DNA from: Antedon bifida | Taxonomy: Eukaryota > Echinodermata > Crinoidea > Comatulida > Antedonidae | Length of the DNA stretch: 64,000 nt | Direction: 5' to 3' | Assembly (NCBI GenBank): GCA_963402885.1 | Contig: OY727098.1 | Coordinates: forward strand, 20,756,717-20,820,716 | Shown: piece by piece, positions 35,001 to 40,322 of the stretch | Position numbering within the stretch: position 1 is the stretch's first letter | How the letters are laid out: each line of letters starts with the position of its first letter | Translations under genes and position numbers: made by a program | Notes under the pieces: model-generated | Seen by the model: only the letters and a program-made list of their open reading frames with translations | Told to the model about the DNA's origin: nothing | Databases searched by the model: none

Positions 35001-36734
35001 CCAAATTCATCTTGTTCTGTATAATGCAAAATTACTACAATTTTGTTTTCATTATTACTCTTTCTTTCTACCTATTTTTTTGGTTCTATATGTCTCTAAA
35101 ACTGATGGTCAGAAAATGTTATTATTTGATCAGAAGTTGTACACCATCAAAATAGTTTTTATCAGCAATTTTACGAGAATTTTGAATATGTCATCATGTG
35201 ATAAAACTTAAGCGTAGTCTTGCTTCTCTGATTTTTTTTTCAAAACAGAGCAGTTTTGATTTTTTAAACACTTTTAAATTGTTACTTTGACCTAGCTAGG
35301 TATAGGCCTAAATATCTAAAGTGATTAGAGAGAATTTGCTTTTAGAGAACGTGCTGTAATGAAACAGACAACTGATGATTGGGCCAAATTTGGTTTTGCC
35401 TGTTCATCTTATGTGTTTACTGAAGACATTATAAGCAATATCTCAAAATAATGAAGTGTTTCCAACTACTGTAACTTCTTGAAATGTTAGGGTATATAGG
35501 AGAACAATTTCATAGGAACTTGATGGTAGTGCACAGTCATAATTGACTCCCAACTGTAATTCGATTTATGGAAGGCAATTGTCGCCAAAAACGGAAACAT
35601 TTTGCATTATCACACTGCATTAATACTTTGTTTGTAAGTCCAGTGGCAAAAATGATTACATTTGAAATAAGTCCAGTGGAAAAAAATGATTGAGAAAAAA
35701 GAAAAAAAACTGTTGAGGAACCACTTTTATTAATAAAGAATATATTTGTAATTTGTGTTAATTCAGGTATCCGAATGAAAACAATTTAAATTAACTATTT
35801 TACTTTATCTTTTATATCCAAAAAGAACTTTAAGGAAGAATGTAATTAGCATTTTGCAATTTAATTGATTAAAATCCAATTACCGAATTGTGTCTAATAA
35901 ATGCCCCCTCCCTAATTACCCCTCTGAGATTTGTTTCCATATTGCAATGAGTGTTCCAACATGTATCCAGTCCATAGGAGGTGGCGACCTTAAATTAGTA
36001 AGGACAAATATAAATTTTACAACAATGATTTACCCGTCTCGTAAAATGCCTTAACTTTTATTATGACCAAACTAAGCTATGTTTGCGGTACACCACATAT
36101 ATTTAGTTCTGAAAAAAGTGTGAAAATCGGCATGACAGGATTCTTCATTCATTTTATTTAGAAAAACGTATTTAAAATAATTAATAAATTTCAAAAGTGA
36201 TACCAATCTGTGAACTATTATTGTGGTACAATGTACCACACCAAATATAGTAAGAAATTTGTGATTTAGATGACAACCAAAATAAGTATAAAACTTCTTC
36301 TTTTAGGTCTTTTAATAAAATTTGTTCTTATAGAAATGTATATTATAATAGATGAAAATGAAAAAAAAAATTATACCTGATGCTTGTTGACTAGGAACTT
36401 TTTGTCCACATATACGACAAAAATTATCTTTTGATTCCAGGGGATTTAGACAACCCAAGCACCTGAGTTGTATTTGATTATCTTCATTTTCATGAGTGCC
36501 CATAGATGCACATGTAGCCAAACATTCTTCTTGTTCACTTGTACCATCATCAGATTTTGCCTGCTGCAGTTGACACTTACCACAAGATGGATTGTCTAAG
36601 TTTTTTCGTTTGGCTTTACAGCCTTGAGTCGAACATTGTTTTAACTTTTTATAACACGCCTTACAATACTCTTTTTTCTGGTTTTCAGTTTTATTTGTAC
36701 AGTCTGCAGAACGACATTTTTTCTTTGGAGACAT
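1..36734 (-). CDS. RNF213: RNF213/mysterin-like AAA+ ATPase and E3 ligase, 44 exons, 3' part missing
   Basis: Giant cytosolic AAA+ ATPase/ubiquitin ligase; in vertebrates it coats lipid droplets and intracellular pathogens and ubiquitylates protein and lipid A. Exons in transcript order (high to low): 36377-36734, 33398-34890, 32916-32993 (uncertain), 31265-31329, 30834-31022, 30492-30685, 28848-29200, 27626-27876, 25582-25794, 24958-25165, 24270-24322, 23621-23897, 23344-23448, 22679-22813, 21996-22176, 21391-21735, 20247-20860, 19840-19999, 18695-18912, 18269-18400, 17772-17936, 16697-17547, 16456-16583, 15621-15686, 15247-15350, 13546-13681, 9519-9723, 9159-9390, 8890-9045, 8157-8271, 7746-7911, 7404-7578, 7178-7290, 5706-5897, 4760-4882, 4393-4519, 3809-4047, 3357-3439, 2558-2691, 1938-2015, 1484-1789, 1109-1272, 162-384, 1-66. 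All phases agree, giving about 3,323 codons. Three Walker A motifs are present. The human protein is 5,207 residues, so the hinge, RING, E3 shell and RZ finger should lie beyond position 1. Orthology is inferred from remembered human sequence; a close paralogue is possible. Confidence 0.93.
405..655 (-). mobile_element. tRNA-derived SINE, minus strand, A-tail near an acceptor
   Basis: Read on the minus strand it begins with a tRNA-like head with good pol III boxes: A box TGGCTTGGTGG and B box GGTTCAAGTCC (about 573-655). A unique body follows, ending in an A-run of about 13 at 405-417. The A-run stops about 20 bases before the acceptor of the exon at 162-384. It cannot be a tRNA gene: the anticodon arm is not well formed and no CCA-proximal stem closes. 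No clear target duplication was found. Confidence 0.7.
1109..2015 (-). CDS. RNF213: RNF213-like exons 40-42: AAA3-AAA4 linker with acidic heptad insert
   Basis: Exons 1938-2015, 1484-1789 and 1109-1272. Exon 40 gives VLSAAQMFMRKQK (human VLCASQGFMRKTE). Exon 41 begins NECSFVSLRDVERTLNVMVW (human DECSFVSLRDVERCVKVFRW) and then departs from human: KKKKVNIKEED is followed by about five 21-bp repeats encoding versions of IGREEDD (1,565-1,680), ending FFEKEYEEVDDTE. Exon 42 returns to conserved sequence: WALVLALGVCYHACLDKKRE (human WSLMLAIGVCYHASLEKKDS). The insert is a lineage-specific acidic loop; its role is unknown. Confidence 0.9.
2558..4519 (-). CDS. RNF213: RNF213-like exons 36-39: catalytic AAA3
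   Basis: Exons 4393-4519, 3809-4047, 3357-3439 and 2558-2691. All ATPase parts are present. Walker A is GETGCGKTRLIRF (about residues 2,859-2,871). Walker B is TILFFDEANTTEAIG with the catalytic glutamate (about residue 2,926). A sensor-like stretch reads LKIVAACNPYKR, and then come ERLEAAGLGYHIK (human CRLESAGLGYRVS) and LPPSMLPLVWDFGQL (human LPPSLIPLVWDFGQL). AAA3 is one of the two hydrolysing units in mammalian RNF213. The reverse-strand reading of exon 37 is open for about 90 codons but is a shadow. Confidence 0.94.
4760..7911 (-). CDS. RNF213: RNF213-like exons 31-35: AAA2 lid to AAA3 entry
   Basis: Exons 7746-7911, 7404-7578, 7178-7290, 5706-5897 and 4760-4882. Very close to human: RHCGLCDPSWSELCHFACFL (human FHCGVINPSWSELRNFARFL), GFKTFVVRFMLQM, RRRWESSPHPYIFFNQDHQT (human KRWESEPHPYVFFNDDHTT), TFMGFSVN, LQRNVMTKSL and TYELTTDNVKKILAI (human TYELTTDNMLKILAI). 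The intron between exons 33 and 34 (5898-7177) contains two fold-back elements, and the intron between exons 34 and 35 contains a SINE. Confidence 0.92.
5083..5395 (+). mobile_element. tRNA-Leu/Ser-type SINE with conserved core, copy 1
   Basis: Head TGGCCGAGCGGTTAAGACAG resembles the A-box half of a class II (Leu/Ser) tRNA; the B-box part has been lost in this copy. The core, seen in four copies here, contains CATCTTTCGAGAC, then AGGGGGTTACCCCGGTGTAC and CAGCCACTGTC. The 3' end is GGCGCTATATGAATCTTAAT, a tail type often shared with a partner LINE. It sits in the intron between exons 35 and 34 of the RNF213-like gene, in the opposite direction. Confidence 0.75.
6004..6605. mobile_element. Fold-back element (long inverted repeat), about 600 bp
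   Basis: Two arms of about 230-250 bp pair with one another. The left arm starts GGACAGGAAGCCACAGGAC near 6,008 and the right arm ends GTCCTGTGGCTTCCTGTCC at 6,600. Inner parts also pair, e.g. GATTAAGGATATCACCGC against GCGGCGATATCCTTAATC, and TGCTGTGACGTCACAGGTGC on both sides of an AT-rich loop around 6,230-6,350. One arm carries a small insertion near 6,510. No coding capacity; a MITE-like element in the intron 5898-7177. Confidence 0.8.
6610..6770. mobile_element. Second, smaller fold-back element next to the first
   Basis: Nearly perfect inverted repeat: ACTTTTAAATAATTTGTTCT (6,612) pairs with AGAACAAATTATTTAAAAGT (about 6,750). The arms run inward through ATGATGGCAAAT and CAACCGTGACAGTA-type sequence to a centre at about 6,690 that itself repeats TACTGTCACGGTTGTT. 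It begins within 10 bases of the end of the first fold-back. Confidence 0.75.
8157..9390 (-). CDS. RNF213: RNF213-like exons 28-30: AAA2 with Walker A
   Basis: Exons 9159-9390, 8890-9045 and 8157-8271. Exon 28 carries the first P-loop, SKRPGVGKSLLIQR (around residue 2,440), matching human SERAGVGKSLYVKR; the lysine and serine are kept. It ends FHLDISPN, like human FHLDVTSS at the Walker B position, where a classic acidic pair is lacking as in the human protein, so this unit probably binds but may not hydrolyse ATP. Exon 30 reads VLCRPPREV (human VTCRPPKEV). Its 3' boundary needs a GC donor: the site reads AGAG then GCAAGA, the only choice that keeps the frame into exon 31. Confidence 0.87.
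8755..8850 (+). repeat. Fragment of a widespread animal repeat
   Basis: TTACCTCCGCCAAGGAGGTTAT followed by GTGTGTTTGCAAGATTAC and CTACTGAACGGATTTTTAAC is a pattern I recall from repeats of many animals; the parent element class is not certain. Confidence 0.4.
9519..16583 (-). CDS. RNF213: RNF213-like exons 23-27: first, degenerate AAA unit
   Basis: Exons 16456-16583, 15621-15686, 15247-15350, 13546-13681 and 9519-9723. Anchors: SYDEVLLCNSTTSLEE (human TYDEVLLCTPATTFEE), YASLETLGMLLQCLA and VQVFKTGCPNLIV (human GLQVGQPNLVV; the first residue of my string is a splice-spanning reading and not certain). No Walker motif is visible, in line with the inactive AAA1 of vertebrate RNF213. The intron between 13546 and 9723 is swollen by a LINE on the opposite strand. 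Confidence 0.85.
10121..11344 (+). CDS. LINE endonuclease frame
   Basis: 407-codon frame. The first 110 residues are not conserved. From about residue 110 it is an exonuclease-endonuclease-phosphatase domain that would nick target DNA: the N of TNAHS, the E of TESWI, the D of GDLN and the SDHN motif are all kept. It stops at LIKR where a one-base shift breaks it from the reverse transcriptase. Confidence 0.8.
   Translation: MRVVLGIVAVMVLIYSAEDLIAINRSYNTEWRSPVNSGGILRMHPTCWASAKQLRLVKVTRRGSRAGRASRMSTVSAPVAEPVLDPVTHLTSTDPTSCPSNDSVADIFIPKILVTNAHSILNKHDEFCILLNENSPDICFVTESWIRNDTPPERFNVRGYFAFTTNRVDQVGGGIVTYVKKTLSAEIIKNITVPEPLEVHWLLIKHHRLPRNVPYLVFANAYLPSGKESTLGGTMLTHLHTGVDFVRTAKPQTGILICGDLNKLKFNSLLCGNQLKQVKSPTRGNNILDVIITNINDMYDIPCIKSQIGHSDHNVIIMSPKTCKSDNSLINKSCRPMPQSKINAFGQWIQNLSWDTVLGTPDVQSKAELFYELVNGAVERIFPTKNVNVHPNDKPWMNNTIKKLIKR
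11345..13094 (+). CDS. LINE reverse transcriptase frame
   Basis: Open for 553 codons from the Met at 11,433, and open upstream to the frameshift. It holds the fingers, palm (FSKAFD; YVDD) and thumb regions of a Jockey-superfamily reverse transcriptase, followed by the usual RPVLEYAAPVWHFG and LIERVQKRAFRCI C-terminal part. It is otherwise uninterrupted, so the element is fairly young. Confidence 0.85.
14880..14975 (-). mobile_element. tRNA-like SINE head
   Basis: On the minus strand a tRNA-like stretch is readable, with a weak A box (GTAGCGCAGCGCATG) and a B-box-like GAGTTCAAGACC. The acceptor stem does not close, so this is not a tRNA gene. The flank at 14,700-14,860 holds a two-unit repeat (CGATGATATTGACTG twice). 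Confidence 0.4.
16697..20860 (-). CDS. RNF213: RNF213-like exons 17-22: stalk and lead-in to the AAA core
   Basis: Exons 20247-20860, 19840-19999, 18695-18912, 18269-18400, 17772-17936 and 16697-17547. Strong anchors to human RNF213: ELKVFVDLAMIQAGE (human ELKVFVDLASISAGE), EVDRVACLHQA, MEWLKGIKESHGAVE (human LEWLKTVNESHGSVE), LQSKLMLVAGKA and LNVYTTKQLV (human LNFYTAEQLV). Exon 22 is 851 bp, the second longest. Its latter half has an acidic stretch (SIDEENVIEDVTREDVVDE) that appears to be an insertion relative to human. Functionally this region supports the ATPase ring; no catalytic motif is expected. Confidence 0.88.
19055..19410 (+). mobile_element. tRNA-Leu/Ser-type SINE, copy 2
   Basis: Full tRNA head with A box TGGCCGAGCGG and B box GGGTTCGAGGC, then the same core (TCTTTCGAGACGATTAG, TTACCCCGGTGTACTAG, CACAGCCACTGTC) and an A-rich tail. 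A (TA)n run interrupts the body near 19,171. It lies in the intron between exons 18 and 19 of the big gene. Its 3' half differs from copy 1. Confidence 0.75.
21391..29200 (-). CDS. RNF213: RNF213-like exons 7-16: helical N-terminal stalk
   Basis: Exons 28848-29200, 27626-27876, 25582-25794, 24958-25165, 24270-24322, 23621-23897, 23344-23448, 22679-22813, 21996-22176 and 21391-21735. They encode mostly alpha-helical sequence corresponding to the human stalk that follows the CBM20 domain. Anchors: EVWHQYDNM (human DWHQYYDIV) opens exon 7, and exon 16 carries LNSIFNGTIAVKDLKLI, like human GDLLSGTILVGQLELI. For exon 14 the acceptor was chosen at TTATAG (22814-22815) because only this one keeps the frame; a nearer AG would bring in a stop. 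The stalk is poorly conserved in sequence, so individual small exons such as 24270-24322 rest on splice sites and phase. Confidence 0.82.
22410..22605 (+). repeat. Interspersed repeat copy (partner at 44,060)
   Basis: GATGCATTCTGGGATTTATA, GCTTAAATTATTAGAATTGA and GCAGTTTGTGACTTTAAATT recur in the same order at 44,060-44,245 with about 15-20 per cent differences. It lies in the intron between exons 14 and 15. Confidence 0.6.
23582..23602 (-). repeat. Long C-tract just inside an intron
   Basis: About 20 consecutive G on the plus strand, i.e. C on the transcript, starting 13-18 bases after the GTAAGT donor (23,615-23,620) of the exon at 23621-23897. Confidence 0.9.
23940..24115 (+). mobile_element. 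5'-truncated SINE, copy 3
   Basis: Only the core and 3' part are present (GCACTTTAAAGAGCCTTGTA, CATCTTTCGAGACG, TTACCCCGGTGTACTAG, CAGCCACTGTC), ending in a run of AAATAAAATA. Truncated at the 5' end as expected from target-primed reverse transcription. Lies in the intron between exons 11 and 12. Confidence 0.7.
26040..26082 (+). repeat. (TTA)n microsatellite
   Basis: About 14 perfect ATT/TTA units immediately before the hairpin terminus at 26,083. Confidence 0.95.
26083..26345. mobile_element. Related hairpin terminus after a (TTA)n tract
   Basis: Starts ACTAGAGGGT, then a CG-rich hairpin TCGCTCGCTTCGCTCGCGC closed by ACCCTCTAGT, then GGGTGTACCCGAATGG. The reverse complement of the 42,939 terminus has the same order: ACTAGACCC, hairpin, GGGTACCC. 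Probably one end of an element of the same broad type; the other end was not found. Confidence 0.45.
27030..27270 (+). repeat. Tandem repeat of about 65-70 bp
   Basis: About four diverged units with ACTAAAACAAATTGTAGTTC, ACGTAAAGTAAAGGCCTTTA and a variable AT-rich part, in the intron between exons 8 and 9. Confidence 0.65.
29480..29720 (+). repeat. Interspersed repeat, one arm of an inverted pair
   Basis: The sequence from GCGGCTTTAGCCAGCTATAT through GGTCCAAGCTGCTGGACCCA to TTTGATTGGTTGACTTGACA is the reverse complement, with scattered changes, of 39,855-40,145. It lies in the intron between RNF213-like exons 6 and 7. Confidence 0.65.
30492..32993 (-). CDS. RNF213: RNF213-like exons 3-6: linker end and CBM20-like starch-binding domain
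   Basis: Exons 32916-32993 (uncertain, weak GTAGAC donor), 31265-31329, 30834-31022 and 30492-30685. The last two encode a CBM20-like beta-sandwich, about residues 665-790 of the predicted protein. MRIHFNAV and VYIRFG match the human strand segments around SLHFPFNP and KVFIRGG. YPFIEYKYCHVRGEQYLYEF matches human YIPYKYVIYNGESFEYEF, and VVNRALMI matches human YVNRCLFI. In vertebrate RNF213 this domain has been linked to glycogen or carbohydrate binding. The 1.6-kb intron between exons 3 and 4 is filled by an interspersed repeat with a second element inside it. Confidence 0.8.
31381..32830 (+). mobile_element. Hairpin-ended non-autonomous element, copy 1 (3' truncated)
   Basis: Starts ACTAGATTTAATTCGTCACT followed by ATGACGAATT, a hairpin at the terminus. 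It matches copy 2 (40,323-42,939) base for base over long stretches up to about 32,830, where similarity ends. It contains a reversed tRNA-like segment at about 32,155-32,225 and a separate TIR element inserted at 31,505-31,900. It occupies the intron between RNF213-like exons 3 and 4. Confidence 0.7.
31505..31900. mobile_element. Small TIR element nested in copy 1
   Basis: Terminal inverted repeats: GGGAGGTTTCGCAACCTTAC at 31,508 and the complement (GTAAGATTGCGAAACCTCTC) at about 31,874-31,894. The flanks share TA (or TTA/TAA). Copy 2 of the host repeat lacks this block, giving an empty site. No coding capacity; a MITE with Tc1/mariner-like TA flanks is plausible. Just after it, GAAAGATAGGTTCTTACTAAT is doubled. 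Confidence 0.75.
33398..34890 (-). CDS. RNF213: RNF213-like exon 2: disordered linker of in-frame repeats
   Basis: A single 1,493-bp exon encoding about 498 residues with no predicted fold: rich in K, E, D, N, P and S. It joins the zinc ribbon to the CBM20 domain, as the low-complexity acidic/basic linker does in human RNF213. About six repeats of roughly 30-45 residues can be read, each with versions of AAINKAKL, LDNQDE, PAAADCSAIKGE and VSENEEEKPPP. A higher-order copy with a period of about 423 bp (141 codons) is obvious: 33,830-34,080 against 34,253-34,503. The acceptor is at 34891-34892 and the donor GTAAGT lies below 33398. The opposite strand also reads open for over 100 codons because of the repeats, but this is a shadow. 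Confidence 0.85.
36377..36734 (-). CDS. RNF213: RNF213-like exon 1: start codon and zinc-ribbon N-terminus
   Basis: First coding exon, 119 codons plus one base. The ATG at 36734-36732 has A at -3. A 5' UTR stretch runs up to 36758, where a good acceptor (pyrimidine-rich, then TAG) marks an upstream non-coding exon that I could not locate. The UTR piece contains a short upstream ATG that ends in a stop just before the main start. The protein is cysteine-rich: CRSADC, CKAC, CSTQGC and CGKC form one likely zinc-binding region, and then RCLGCL...FCRICGQKVP forms a zinc ribbon. The second matches the very N-terminus of human RNF213 (CPSC...FCSQCGERLP), so here about 80 residues with an extra zinc-binding region precede the part homologous to human residue 1. 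The exon ends in phase 1 at a GTATAA donor. Confidence 0.85.
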
Positions 36735-36758
36735 GGTCACAGGTGATGTGCAGACATT

Positions 36759-39700
36759 CTAGAAGAAGAAATAAAATCGCAAGAATGATTATTACATTAA
36801 TACAAACTATATTAATCATGGTTCTAAACTAGGATTTATATTCAATAAAGAATGCAATTTGACAAACACCAACCAAAGATACAGATATATACACCGGAGC
36901 CTACTAATAAAAAAAAAACACAAAACTAACACATATACCGTTTCGAAAATTGGTCAAAATCTATGAGATTTTTGGAATGCTTTTATGTTGTAGTAATTTC
37001 AGAATCGTTTTTGTATAATAACATAGCAGCGCAAAGTATGCATTTATAATCTGTGTCTTTATTGTTATAGAATTCCAAGGTTCAACTATAAGGCCAATGA
37101 TACTTCAAAAGAATTTTTGTTAAAAGTTACTTCAGCTACTTAAAGTTACACGAATATCGATTTATTCTTTTTTTCCCTCTGTATTGTTTAATATTTTGTA
37201 TTCTAAATACCTAGATTTCTATTTATGGATATTATATTTCAAATTGAAATGGGCCTAATGTAATATATTGTGGAAGCTTTAATTGTATAGAGAGACTCTG
37301 ACTCGCTTGGTTGCTTTATTAGTTCTTTATTTATATATTCTTTATTCACCTACATATTTAATGCTTTTTTTTTATTACAACTCATCAGAAACAGGATAAA
37401 ATAATAGAAGATGATTGGTCCTAAGTTATCCCAGTTACTTCTTAAGGGGTTGACTATTATTATATAACTACCACTATTGAGTGAAGTGGCCCTGTAAAAA
37501 TATTTAGTATATAAAAATAATGACCTAAAATATTATGAAGTACATATATTTATGTATGTTGTGCATGCATTTAATTGACTAGTGCTGTTCGGCTGTACCA
37601 CGGCAAGGATGTTAGTAGCAACTATCTAATCGGATTTTAACAACCCCTATCAGTCAGTGTGTTAGGGATCAACTCAAGATAAACATTAGGTGAAATGGAT
37701 TGAAGAGAAGATCAATAGTTACATTGACATAGGCCCAACATAGCATCCAACTTGGTCCAATAATAAAATACTGAATACTAAATAGCTTTATTTGTCCATT
37801 ATCATATAAAACAATAATAGAAATTCTTCTTAAAGATTGGCAAGTATATATTAGTACAATTAAAAACAGATATATATAAAATATAAACAAAAAAATAGAA
37901 TACATACAAATTATTGCACAAAAACCTTTTGGAAGTGAAAGGATAAAATATGATAAAAAGCAAAACGCTTACAACGTTGTAGTTTAAAAAATGAGATACA
38001 ATTTTGAAGTTAAAAGTTAAAATAAAATATATAGATAAAATGCATAAAATGCTTAAAAAGTTACATTTACATATTCTTAATTAAAATACAGTATTTTATC
38101 GATGGTGATGTGAGTTAATAATATGGATGGCATTTGCAACAAAGGCATATCTTGTTCTGTTGGTCTTAGTTATTGGGACTTGTATTCTACCATTGCGTTT
38201 GATTGTGAAGTATTTACTGAATCGCAATTAATCACTTCCGTAGAAAAAAAAAATGAAAAAATAATGTTTTCACTTATAAAACGACAAAATAAATGGTTAA
38301 ATTCAACCAAAAACCTATTGGCTGGCAGCCAATTTGACGATTTTTTGCTTTAAGTTAGTTTTTTCAAGTAAATAATAATAATTTTTTTGGGATCCAATTT
38401 TTGGTCAAAGTGGATAACTATTATGTGACATTAAAATGGCATATTCAACAAAAAAAATGTTAGACATTTTTTTTAGGGGGACAATACATCTTTAATTATT
38501 TTATCAGCTGCCTTCACTATCCAATCAATGTATATGTCATCTAATTGTATCAACTGATCTTTAGCGATGTATTCAGCTTTCCTTGTAATGCGATTCAGTT
38601 TCTTTTTATCTTTTTTATTAATATTTTCATAGTTGCAAATCAAACAGAAAGTCATAATAAAAATGCAGGGAATGTTTAAAGGTTAGGGTCAAAGGTCACC
38701 GTAGGAGACATGAAAATGCTGATAAATGAATGAAAGACTACTCCTTCTACAAATAACAAATAGGCTTGTATTTTTTTCCTTCACACATGTTATGATACAG
38801 GATCAAAGGTGTTCTTGGATTTAGGATCAAAGGTCGGGAGGGTGAACATTTCAATTTAACATAGTACAGCTCATGCCTCACATGTATTTTATGATATAGG
38901 GCTTACATGTTTTAACAAATAATAAAACAAAGGAAAAAAACAAATTATGATGTAAAGACGCACAAACATGTGTGTCATCAATCTATAGCTTTTTCATACA
39001 GAAGTGACACAAATAGAAGCATTTTCAGGTATTTGCAAAAATGTATGTGATAATACACTCGATAATACAGTCAGTAGTGCAAGTTAGCTCAAGTCTAAAT
39101 TTAATGATATTCAAAAAAATACATTCATAATTTTATTTTAGGGGTACAAATAAAAGCAAATGTAGAAAAAAACTTGGTCAAACATTCTTTGTTAATGACA
39201 TAACAGACAGTCTAACGTCTAATGTCACTGATGATACCAAAACATTTGGAAAAATTAATCAAAGATACTTGGACACTGTCATGGAATGGTCCAATGACAA
39301 TTTAATGTGACAAAAAATGTAGCTGCGTGCATCTTTGATTCTCAAAATGAACGTTTGCAATACACAATGGGTCCTAATATCCTGAAGCAAACCACCAAGA
39401 GATCTAGGTTTCGGAAGACATGAAAATTAATTAGTAGGCCTATCCAGTCAGTCTAATTACCGAAAACAACCGAAATAACTGAAAACAACCTAAAACAACC
39501 ATAAACAAGAAATATTTCTTAGAAAAAACGCCGCTCGACATTTTAAAATTAATCATTGTTCTTTTGATTAATTTATGATTAATTATTAAAAAGATGTCCT
39601 TTCATTGCAAAGATATATACAAATCACAGATAGTTCCTTAATTATGAATCACATGCCCATTTTTTCACTAGTTAATTGTATACACAGCATTTGAAAGAAG

Positions 39701-39854
39701 ACATGTGTACCTTTCCAACAATGTATTATTTGCCAACAAATATTAATCTACTAATTCAAAAATGGCATTTAAAAATGGTCAATTTTGAACTTTAATGTGC
39801 TGTAGCCTGTTTGTCTGTGACCTCAACCTGAACTGTAGGCATGCAACTGAATAC
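36759..39854. other. Upstream flank of the RNF213-like gene, no gene seen
   Basis: AT-rich. It should contain the 5' non-coding exon(s) and promoter of the RNF213-like gene, but I see no convincing donor paired with a promoter. Apart from the repeat fragment at 38,380-38,505, the open frames are short and lack coding character. Confidence 0.5.
38380..38505 (-). repeat. Fragment related to the 59,885 repeat
   Basis: Contains the complement of the left end and subterminal part of the 59,885-60,440 element (ACAATACATCTTTAA; CCAATTTTTGGTCAAAGTGG). Truncated. Confidence 0.5.
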
Positions 39855-40145
39855 CCTCTAGAGACAACGTGACTTCAAGGTGGTAAAAGTGAAAATTCTT
39901 CCACAATCTGTTGATTCGCGTCAACCAATCAAAGGGCAAGAATCCAAAATCGTTCAACCGTGAGCCCTCATAGACTTTCTTTTCCCAGATGTTTTTTGGG
40001 TCCAGCAGCTGGGACCTATCAATTATAGTCGAGTTTGCAAATTCGCAAAACTGTCGGACTTAGATACTAAAGCTTACCGCTATGAAACAGTTTATTAATG
40101 AATATGTCCTCATGGACATAGTTGGCTACAGCAGCGGAGCGAAAA
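39855..40145 (-). repeat. Interspersed repeat, other arm of the inverted pair
   Basis: Contains CGTCAACCAATCAAAGG, TGGGTCCAGCAGCTGGGACC and GTTGGCTACAGCAGCGGAGC, the complement of the copy at 29,480-29,720. The two copies are in opposite orientation about 10 kb apart. No coding capacity. Confidence 0.65.
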
Positions 40146-40322
40146 ACAAACCGAAAACAAAATAAAAAAATCTAAATACCGAAAACAATATTGTTTTTAA
40201 AAGTCGCCCTCTACTGTGATTCTAAAACTAAGACCATGCAGGAGAGAAGACTGTGCGCGCAAACAAGGAAGACCCTACGAAATGATAGTGTGCAAAAAAC
40301 AACTCAAAATCATACATACTTA

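Noticed and set aside
36312-36740. Reading exon 1 from position 36,740 and through to 36,312
   Set aside because: The codon at 36,740 is GTG, not ATG, and the frame runs past a good donor at 36,375-36,376 into intron. The ATG at 36,734 is preferred.
37669-38655. Short frames of 60-80 codons upstream of the RNF213-like gene
   Set aside because: AT-driven, hydrophobic or low complexity, with no splice partners or recognisable family.
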